The notes beneath the pieces were generated by a model. That model did no database searches. It had not been told where the DNA came from and was given only the letters and a program-made list of their open reading frames with translations. The translations under genes and the position numbers were made by a program. Shown piece by piece: positions 6,922-12,046 of a DNA stretch of 12,046 nucleotides. The DNA comes from JBAZOD01 sp041648955 (GTDB taxonomy: Bacteria; Patescibacteriota; Patescibacteriia; Patescibacteriales; JAQTRU01). Where the stretch lies: the NCBI GenBank assembly GCA_041648955.1, contig JBAZOD010000027.1, positions 1 through 12,046 of the forward strand. Reading direction: 5' to 3'. Numbering within the stretch: the first letter of the stretch is position 1; each line of letters opens with the position of its first letter.

Positions 6922-7317
6922 TTAATAAGGAGCAAAGGGATTGCTTTTGCCCGGCTTAAATTCTTGGGATTTTAAAATATCCTCTTTTAACATTTTAAAT
7001 TTCAGCGCTGAAAGCAGGCTCAAATCAATCAAACTTGCCCCCCCGCTATCTTTTATCACCGGCGATATTATATTTTTTTCTGCTGGCGGAGCCGGTTGCT
7101 CTTTAATAAGAGAAATATTTTCTGAAAGTTTGTCTAAATTATATCTGTTGGAATTTTCCAATTCGGTTTCTGCTGGCGCTTCTATTACCATCGCTCCCTC
7201 TCCCCTTCCTAAAGAATAATTTTTATAAATAAAAAAGATTGCACCGCCAAACATAATGGCAATAATAACAATATATATTATTAATCTTCCTTTTTCAATT
7301 TTCTTTTTTATTAACAT
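6922..7317 (-). CDS. Small single-pass membrane protein in the PilP position, C-terminal NPFAPY
   Basis: The 131 residues comprise a basic cytoplasmic start (KKKIEKGR), one transmembrane helix (about 12-31), a polar linker rich in Pro, Glu and Asn (about 40-95), and a helical C-terminus ending KPGKSNPFAPY. The topology is N-in with an extracytoplasmic C-terminus. The gene lies between pilO and pilB, where diderm bacteria encode the PilP lipoprotein, and PilP-type proteins often carry an NPF-containing segment. There is no lipobox here and no visible PilP beta-domain, so I call it only a pilus accessory protein that may replace PilP in binding PilN/PilO. A weak GGAG lies 10 nt before the ATG. 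Function is inferred from context only. Confidence 0.72.
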   Translation of the reverse strand: MLIKKKIEKGRLIIYIVIIAIMFGGAIFFIYKNYSLGRGEGAMVIEAPAETELENSNRYNLDKLSENISLIKEQPAPPAEKNIISPVIKDSGGASLIDLSLLSALKFKMLKEDILKSQEFKPGKSNPFAPY

Positions 7318-7337
7318 ATTTTATAGTCTCCACATTC

Positions 7338-7997
7338 TTATTTTTCTTTTTTCAAATGATAAGTATAAAAAACCAATTCAGCTGAACTACTGCCGGGATC
7401 AAAATCTAAACTAATAATATCCATTAGCGCTAAATTATTTTCCATAGTAGAGATAAGGCTTTTCAAACTAAAATAATCTGCGCCGACAATACTCAAGGTG
7501 ACTTTTGTTCTTCCTATTTCTGCCGGAAGCGATATGGCGGCCGTTTCAATTTTTTTTGTTAAATTCACTCCCGAAGGTTTTTTCACCTCTTCCACTGGCT
7601 CAATTTTTAAAGCTTCCAGGAGCAGTCCATTTTTTTCAACCAAAGATTGTACTTCCGAAAAAATTTCTTCTTGTATATATCTTTCAGCTAAAATATAATT
7701 AACCTTTTCCACATCGGATCGGTCTACTTTGTTATAAATCTTTATTAAATTTTTTACTTTATCTAAATACTGCCGACGGATAGAATACTCTTGTTCCTGC
7801 CCAAATTCATTATTTTTTGTCAGCCTGGCAACTTCTTCGTATTTAGGTTTTAGAATAAAAATACCACCGACAACAACCATAATCAAAACAATTAAAACCA
7901 AAAGCCAATTAAAATATCTGGCCAAAAACATGTTTATTATTTGCTTTGTTTTTTCCTTCTTGTCTCTTTTTTTACTCTCATTTTTGCCAAAATCCAT
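7338..7997 (-). CDS. pilO: Type IV pilus alignment-complex protein PilO
   Basis: With ATG 7997 the protein has 219 residues: a short basic cytoplasmic tail (KKRDKKEKTK), one transmembrane helix (about 31-49), a coiled-coil-prone segment (about 54-90) and a C-terminal alpha/beta domain (about 150-215) containing ISLDFDPGSSSAELVFYTYHL. This matches the bitopic PilO/GspM plan, in which PilO pairs with PilN outside the membrane to position the pilus machine. An in-frame TTG at 8003 would add two residues. I prefer the ATG because neither start has a Shine-Dalgarno. It follows the pilN stop by 2-8 nt. Sequence conservation in PilO is low, so the call relies on topology and its place after pilM-pilN. 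Confidence is good because that context is unambiguous. Confidence 0.87.
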   Translation of the reverse strand: MDFGKNESKKRDKKEKTKQIINMFLARYFNWLLVLIVLIMVVVGGIFILKPKYEEVARLTKNNEFGQEQEYSIRRQYLDKVKNLIKIYNKVDRSDVEKVNYILAERYIQEEIFSEVQSLVEKNGLLLEALKIEPVEEVKKPSGVNLTKKIETAAISLPAEIGRTKVTLSIVGADYFSLKSLISTMENNLALMDIISLDFDPGSSSAELVFYTYHLKKEK

Positions 7998-8005
7998 ATG
8001 CAAAA

Positions 8006-9280
8006 TTATTTATTAAAAATAGATGGATCAACAGTGAGCTTTAATTCAAAGTTTATACCGGCAGTTTCTCCTACTTTCTGATTGCCGGTGGTAGAGACAA
8101 CTCCCTCAGAAACGCTAGCTTCAATAACGCGACTATCTTCAAGAAATTTCTTGATCTGCGCTTCAATCAAATAAAAATCCTTGGCATTAACAGATAAACT
8201 ATATTTGCCTTTGTTGTCGCCGGAAAAACCAAGATAATAGACGTCAGCTAAAGTGTTCTCCTCCAAAAATTTAAAAAAATTTGTCCAATAAATATGCTGG
8301 GATAAAAGCGAATTAACCAAACTTAATTTTTTCTTAAAAATCAAAGTATCCCCCGCTTCTTTCTCAACCGCTTTTATTTCCTTATCTATATCTGTAAATT
8401 TTTGAGAAAAAATTTGGCTTTCCTTTTCCTTTTCTCCTGCCTGCCAAGAAAGAAACATGTAGGCCGTACCAAGCGCTAAAATAACCAAAAAAATATAAAT
8501 AGACAAAGAAACCATTCCTTTTTTCCAATCGAAAAATACAATAATTTGATCCTTTATTAAATTGGTTTCAAGATTTTGTGAGGATGCCTCTTCTATGGGC
8601 GTTGTTTCTTCCTCTGCTCCATAATTTACCTTCTTCTCCATCTTTATTTCTCCCTTATCTTGAGTTGAAAAAATCACTTCTGATTTTTCAATTTTTTTCT
8701 CCGTCGGCAACTTTTCATCATCATCCTTAAGAAAATCGGCTTCTATCTTTTTTTCTTTGATTTCTCCCCTTTTTAAAGATTTAAAAAGGAAAGACAACCA
8801 AGTTTTAAAATTCAACGATTTAAAATTTGGCAATTTGAATAATTTTTTCTTATTTTTTATTTTTAACTCTGGCTCTTCCGTTTTTTTCTCAACGCTATTT
8901 TTTTCTGCCCGAATTTGTTGCCCCTGAGTTTCATTAAGGGGCGAAATATCCTTTTCCGGTTCTTTTTTCGCTAACGGAATTTCTCGTTTGTTTTCTCTTT
9001 TTTGTTGGCTTATAAGTTCCAGAAGTTCTTTTCTTGATTCTTTAATTCTTTTAACATCTATGGAGTTAGAAGAACCGCCCGTTTTCTTTTTGAAAAAATT
9101 GATTGCCTGAAAATTAGGCAGGTATTTTTTTACCCCCTGTTTATCTGCTAATTTATTTGTTGTTTCGCCAGTTCCCTGCAAACTAGACCACTGCACTTCT
9201 TCTTTTGAAGTTTGATTTTCTTTCTTTTTCCGGTCCGTTTTGCTGATACGGTCTTCTTCTGGCAAAAAATTTATATCCAT
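8006..9280 (-). CDS. pilN: Type IV pilus alignment-complex protein PilN with long charged cytoplasmic extension
   Basis: The protein begins MDINFLPEEDR, matching the PilM-binding INxLP motif at the PilN N-terminus. Normally a transmembrane helix follows within a few tens of residues; here it starts near residue 255 (about 257-278), so the protein has 424 residues against roughly 180-220 for typical PilN. The stretch 11-250 is rich in Lys, Glu, Ser and Asn, is probably disordered, and contains two copies of a LPNFxxxNF motif (54-62 and 150-158). After the membrane helix comes a coiled coil (about 281-325) and the usual PilN beta-alpha-beta domain (about 330-420). It is 3 nt after pilM and 2 nt before the alternative pilO start. 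The PilN assignment is firm; the role of the extension is unknown. Confidence 0.9.
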   Translation of the reverse strand: MDINFLPEEDRISKTDRKKKENQTSKEEVQWSSLQGTGETTNKLADKQGVKKYLPNFQAINFFKKKTGGSSNSIDVKRIKESRKELLELISQQKRENKREIPLAKKEPEKDISPLNETQGQQIRAEKNSVEKKTEEPELKIKNKKKLFKLPNFKSLNFKTWLSFLFKSLKRGEIKEKKIEADFLKDDDEKLPTEKKIEKSEVIFSTQDKGEIKMEKKVNYGAEEETTPIEEASSQNLETNLIKDQIIVFFDWKKGMVSLSIYIFLVILALGTAYMFLSWQAGEKEKESQIFSQKFTDIDKEIKAVEKEAGDTLIFKKKLSLVNSLLSQHIYWTNFFKFLEENTLADVYYLGFSGDNKGKYSLSVNAKDFYLIEAQIKKFLEDSRVIEASVSEGVVSTTGNQKVGETAGINFELKLTVDPSIFNK

Positions 9281-9283
9281 ATT

Positions 9284-10333
9284 TTAATTAATATCTCTCA
9301 TTGCCAAACCAATGGCAACTGATAATTTTGGCCCTAATTCATTAAGAATCGGCTTTAAATCAACTGGGTGAGAAACCCTAGCCCACGGATCGCCGATAAT
9401 TACATTTATATTCAAAATTTTTGATAAATAATTTGAAAAATTAGGTAAAAGAGAAGAACCTCCTGACAAAACAATCTTTTCCACTTTCCCGCTATTTTTA
9501 TTTTCAAATAAATTCATCATATATTTAATTTCATTGATAATCGGGCTGACAGTATCAACAACGGTTTTGGGCACTATATCCTCATCGGATTTTATAGAAG
9601 TTATTCCTAAGTCATATTTAAATTGTTCTGCCCTTTCTACTCCCACTCCCAAATTATTACTGATAGCCTTGGTAATGGTTAACCCCCCGACATCTATGCT
9701 TCGAGAAAGCAAGGGAATACTTTGGCTGACAACAGAAATATCAGTTGTGCTCATGCCAACCTCCACAATCATGACATTACTTTTATCATTTCCTAAAAGC
9801 GATCTAATTAAAGAAAAAGTTTCTGTTTCCAGACTTAGTAAATTAATTTGCGCTTCTTTAAAAATATTTACATATTTTTTCACTAATGTTTTTGGTGCGC
9901 CGGTCAACAAAACTTTTGTATTATTTTTTTCTTCTTTGCTGTTATCAACAGGCTCTATTTTTTTCCAATCCAAAACCATCTCTTCCAACGGCAGAGGAAT
10001 AACCTTTTTTGCCTCCCAATGGACAGCTGAGGACAAATCCTTTTGGTCAACATTGGCCAAATTTAGAACTGAAGAAAAAACGGAAAAAGCCGGCAAAGCC
10101 GCCACGGCTGTCCGGCTCGTTACTCCCGCTTTTTTACATATTTCGTTTATGACCCGGGCGGTATATTTGGGGTCATTTTGCCAATCTCCCTTGGCAATTT
10201 CTTTTAAATCTTCAGTAAAACCATAGGTTAAAAGCCGTGCTCCCCCCTTTCCTCTTTCTAATTCAATTATTTTTATACTCGCTGTACCGATATCGATTCC
10301 TAGATGACTTTTCTTGGAAGAAAATAAACTCAT
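9284..10333 (-). CDS. pilM: Actin-like pilus assembly ATPase PilM
   Basis: The 349 residues form a PilM/FtsA-type actin fold. Phosphate-1 motif LGIDIGTASIK (11-21, D14), phosphate-2-like EVGMSTTD (191-198) and the adenosine motif LSGGSSLLPNF (289-299) are all visible. The usual Asp of phosphate-2 (DIG) is Glu here, a conservative change. PilM is cytoplasmic, binds the N-terminal motif of PilN and couples the alignment complex to the motor. It is the first gene of the operon, 22 nt after the predicted transcription start, with no Shine-Dalgarno (near-leaderless initiation). The length is typical of the family. FtsA is excluded by the absence of its 1C domain and C-terminal amphipathic helix, and by the neighbours. 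Confidence 0.95.
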   Translation of the reverse strand: MSLFSSKKSHLGIDIGTASIKIIELERGKGGARLLTYGFTEDLKEIAKGDWQNDPKYTARVINEICKKAGVTSRTAVAALPAFSVFSSVLNLANVDQKDLSSAVHWEAKKVIPLPLEEMVLDWKKIEPVDNSKEEKNNTKVLLTGAPKTLVKKYVNIFKEAQINLLSLETETFSLIRSLLGNDKSNVMIVEVGMSTTDISVVSQSIPLLSRSIDVGGLTITKAISNNLGVGVERAEQFKYDLGITSIKSDEDIVPKTVVDTVSPIINEIKYMMNLFENKNSGKVEKIVLSGGSSLLPNFSNYLSKILNINVIIGDPWARVSHPVDLKPILNELGPKLSVAIGLAMRDIN

Positions 10334-10512
10334 AATATTTATTTGGAATTTTTATATTTATATTATATAATACTAAAAGAAATAAAACAAAAGTTTCCTT
10401 TTTCCCACAGCCTTACTTGTTATTAATTATAACATAATTCAACAAATTAACAAAATAAAAAATTGATACTGATTTTCTCGGAAAACAATTCTTTATTTGT
10501 TGATCTATACTT
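10334..10512. other. Divergent intergenic region between pilM and the beta-propeller gene
   Basis: This 179-bp stretch is very AT-rich. It contains the minus-strand pilM promoter. For the plus-strand gene I found no convincing -35/-10 pair at 16-18 bp spacing and no Shine-Dalgarno. A more G/C-containing patch around 10391-10420 (TTTCCC, CACAGCC) is the only non-AT segment and could hold a regulator site. No RNA gene or riboswitch was recognised. Confidence 0.5.
10362..10390 (-). promoter_or_regulatory. Promoter of the pilMNO-pilB operon
   Basis: On the minus strand there is a -35 TTGTTT (10390-10385), a 17-bp spacer and a perfect -10 TATAAT (10367-10362). Initiation would be near 10355, about 22 nt before ATG 10333. 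The architecture matches the pilin promoter at 1850-1878 (TTGTTG-17-TATAAT), which supports both calls. It lies in the 179-bp region shared with the divergent beta-propeller gene. Confidence 0.7.
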
Positions 10513-11748
10513 ATGGAATTTTTCACCAAATACAAAAAAATCATTTTGGCAGCCGTCTTTATCGTGGCTGTTTTTATTTTGGGCTACCTTCTTTATGTTG
10601 TGTTTTTTAAAGCACCGCCAGAAACTCCTATTGTTGAAGCTCCGGGAACCACTACTACTCCTGCCGGCCTTCCCACATCTCCTTCCGGCACCGGACAAAT
10701 TGTAAATACGGAGGGAACAGGCGGGTTGCCAGAAACAGAAGTAACCGGAACTCAAGCCAGCGAAAAAGCTCTGGGAGGATTAACTAAAACAACTTCTTTA
10801 AATAATGTCCCCAGCCTGGCTGCCACTTTGAGCGGCAATGGTACAGACTTGCAATATTATAATAAAGAAGATGGAAAATTTTACAAAATCAGCAAAAACG
10901 GAGAAATTACTGCTTTGACTGATAAAATATTTTATAATGTAGAAACAATCAAATGGTCTCCGAACAAAGAGAAAGCTATTCTAGAATATCCAGATGGCGC
11001 TAATATTCTTTATAATTTTTCTGCTGATAAGCAAGTGACTCTGCCTAGCCATTGGAAAGATTTTGATTTTTCTCCCGACAGTAATAAAATTGTTATGAAA
11101 AGCGTTGGACTTGATGTTGATAACCGCTGGTTAGCCATAGCGAATGAAGATGGCTCAAAAAGCCAAGCGATTGAAGCTATTGGTGAAAAAGATGAAACGG
11201 TTTATCCTTCCTGGTCCCCCAATAATCAAACTATCGCCATGTATACTGAGGGAAGCGGTTTTGACCAGCAAGAAGTATTTTTCGTCGGTTTAAACGGAGA
11301 AAATTTTAAATCCACAGTCATAGAAGGCCGGGGTTTTGACCCTAAATGGTCGCCAAAGGGAGACCAGCTTGTTTATAGCGTTTATTCTTCTGATAACAAC
11401 CTAAAGCCGATGCTTTGGGTGGTGGGGGCGCAAGGAGATGACATCGGCCAGGGCAGAAAAACTTTAAATGTAGAAACTTGGGCGGATAAATGCACTTTTG
11501 CAAATGATACTGATCTTTATTGCGCGGTTCCAAAAGAATTGGAAACTGGCGCTGGACTTTTTCCTGAACTGGCAAAAAATACTTATGATCAGCTTTACAA
11601 AATTGACTTAAAAACCGGCTTGAAGCAATTAGTCGCCACTCCGGATGGATTTTATAATATGTCTAATTTAATTATTTCTGAAAACGGTTATCAGCTTTAT
11701 TTTACCGACCAAACAACAGAGAAAATAAATAAAATCAACCTAAAATAA
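10513..11748 (+). CDS. Membrane-anchored TolB/PD40-like beta-propeller protein
   Basis: The 411-residue protein has a basic start, one transmembrane helix (about 10-32), a Thr/Pro/Gly-rich low-complexity linker (about 34-80), and an extracytoplasmic beta-propeller. The blades carry WD40-like PD40 signatures: KWSPNKEKAIL (147-157), DFSPDSNKIVM (185-195), SWSPNNQTIAM (233-243) and KWSPKGDQLVY (278-288). Weaker blades are at about 324-336 and 386-398, so a six-bladed propeller is likely. C327 and C337 could form a disulfide. Such propellers usually bind proteins or peptides. In diderms TolB is periplasmic and works with Tol-Pal, but no tol or pal gene is present here, so the tolB name is not justified. 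Its head-to-head position with pilM suggests a cell-surface role with the pilus, which is unproven. The start is fixed by an in-frame stop at 10501. Confidence 0.85.
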   Translation: MEFFTKYKKIILAAVFIVAVFILGYLLYVVFFKAPPETPIVEAPGTTTTPAGLPTSPSGTGQIVNTEGTGGLPETEVTGTQASEKALGGLTKTTSLNNVPSLAATLSGNGTDLQYYNKEDGKFYKISKNGEITALTDKIFYNVETIKWSPNKEKAILEYPDGANILYNFSADKQVTLPSHWKDFDFSPDSNKIVMKSVGLDVDNRWLAIANEDGSKSQAIEAIGEKDETVYPSWSPNNQTIAMYTEGSGFDQQEVFFVGLNGENFKSTVIEGRGFDPKWSPKGDQLVYSVYSSDNNLKPMLWVVGAQGDDIGQGRKTLNVETWADKCTFANDTDLYCAVPKELETGAGLFPELAKNTYDQLYKIDLKTGLKQLVATPDGFYNMSNLIISENGYQLYFTDQTTEKINKINLK

Positions 11749-11847
11749 TCTCCTCTAAATTTTTCTTAAAAAATTTTAACCCTCATATTTAATTTATTTT
11801 AAGTAAAAAATAAAATAATACTTTTAATAATTTATAGAAATAATATC
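11749..11847 (+). other. AT-rich intergenic spacer after the beta-propeller gene
   Basis: These 99 bp are almost pure A/T. An 8-bp all-AT inverted repeat (11757-11764 with 11769-11776) lies just after the stop but lacks a GC stem and a T-run, so it is at best a weak terminator. I saw no convincing promoter or Shine-Dalgarno for the next gene. Confidence 0.4.
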
Positions 11848-12046
11848 ATGAAAATTAAATTTAAAAAGATCTCAATTATACTTGTCGGAATTATTGCAAT
11901 ATTATTTGGGTTACTTTGGTTTTTGCAAGGAACATCTATTATTCAAATATGTCCCATCTTATGTTTTGCAGATTGTAAATGTTTAACAGGCGGCTCGCTG
12001 TTATGGACAATCGTAGGACTTATTACTATTTTTATTGGAATTGGCG
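11848..12046 (+). CDS. Small Cys-rich two-helix membrane protein (3'-truncated by window edge)
   Basis: The open frame begins at ATG 11848 and runs 66 codons to the window edge without a stop. The start is basic (MKIKFKK). Hydrophobic helices lie at about 8-27 and 49-66, separated by a loop with four cysteines (C35, C39, C43, C45) in CPILCFADCKC followed by LTGGS. The loop would be extracytoplasmic if the basic N-terminus stays inside, so two disulfides or a metal site are possible. I recognise no named domain. The hydrophobic pattern and strong Lys bias at the start argue for a real gene, but no Shine-Dalgarno is present and its 3' end is unseen. Confidence 0.6.
   Translation, partial: MKIKFKKISIILVGIIAILFGLLWFLQGTSIIQICPILCFADCKCLTGGSLLWTIVGLITIFIGIG

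Noticed and set aside
7998..8003. TTG at 8003 as the pilO start
   Set aside because: An in-frame ATG follows two codons later (7997); neither has a Shine-Dalgarno, so the ATG is preferred, although TTG is not excluded.
9534..10226. Plus-strand open frame of 230 codons inside pilM
   Set aside because: It is antisense to pilM, whose actin-fold motifs are clear, and its product has no recognisable domain or ribosome site.
10506..10511. TATACT as a -10 for the beta-propeller gene
   Set aside because: Transcription would start after the ATG at 10513 and there is no -35 at a suitable distance.
10447..10755. Minus-strand frame of 102 codons and a plus-strand frame 10463-10705 over the beta-propeller start
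   Set aside because: Both overlap the propeller gene's membrane anchor and linker in other frames, with low-complexity composition and no start signals.
10513..11748. Naming the beta-propeller gene tolB
   Set aside because: PD40 blades alone do not define TolB; there is an N-terminal membrane anchor, no TolB N-terminal domain is visible and no tol-pal genes are nearby.
11757..11776. Inverted repeat after the beta-propeller gene as an intrinsic terminator
   Set aside because: The stem is 8 bp of only A/T with a 4-nt loop and no following T-run, so it is too weak to call a terminator.
1..12046. CRISPR arrays, tRNA or rRNA genes, insertion sequences or phage attachment sites
   Set aside because: No regularly spaced repeats, no cloverleaf or rRNA-like stretches, and no transposase or integrase were seen on reading both strands.

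Overview
The window carries one nearly complete type IV pilus (T4P) locus on the minus strand, flanked by an envelope glycan gene and two plus-strand genes. The DNA is AT-rich and the genes are tightly packed. Most starts lack a Shine-Dalgarno sequence. There is no secretin (PilQ), and the pilins match a pattern I associate with Candidatus Patescibacteria/CPR genomes (tandem GFTLIELLVVI pilins, one ending in a Cys/Gly-rich ...TATPAGI-like tail). I therefore infer an ultra-small episymbiotic CPR bacterium, Parcubacteria-like, with no classical outer membrane. This rests on gene content and style, not on a marker gene.

Layout, reading right to left along the minus-strand operon: a promoter of the form TTGTTT-17-TATAAT (10362-10390), then pilM (actin-like, cytoplasmic), pilN (with a very long charged cytoplasmic extension), pilO, a small membrane protein in the usual pilP position, pilB (assembly ATPase, all motifs intact), a CheY-like receiver, a degenerate pilT-like ATPase, pilC (platform) and a pseudopilin-like minor pilin. 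After a 145-bp gap with its own consensus-like promoter, a 46-nt hairpin and a near-perfect Shine-Dalgarno comes the last gene, the probable major pilin, followed by a clear intrinsic terminator. Beyond the terminator, still on the minus strand, is a polytopic O-antigen ligase/polymerase family gene that runs off the left edge and has its own extended -10 promoter.

On the plus strand, divergent from pilM across 179 bp, lies a membrane-anchored TolB/PD40-type beta-propeller protein. After it comes the start of a small Cys-rich two-helix membrane protein that runs off the right edge.

How the parts fit: PilM-PilN-PilO and the PilP-position protein form the alignment complex. PilB and PilC extrude pilin. 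The receiver is a natural input for control of the motor. The PilT-like protein keeps its fold signatures and Walker A but has lost the His box, the Asp-box Asp and other retraction-motor residues, so it may be a regulatory or structural relative and not the retraction motor. No prepilin peptidase (PilD), secretin or histidine kinase is present here. The most unusual points are the degenerate PilT, the roughly 240-residue charged insertion between the PilM-binding motif and the membrane helix of PilN (with a repeated LPNFxxxNF motif), and the separate expression control of the last pilin.
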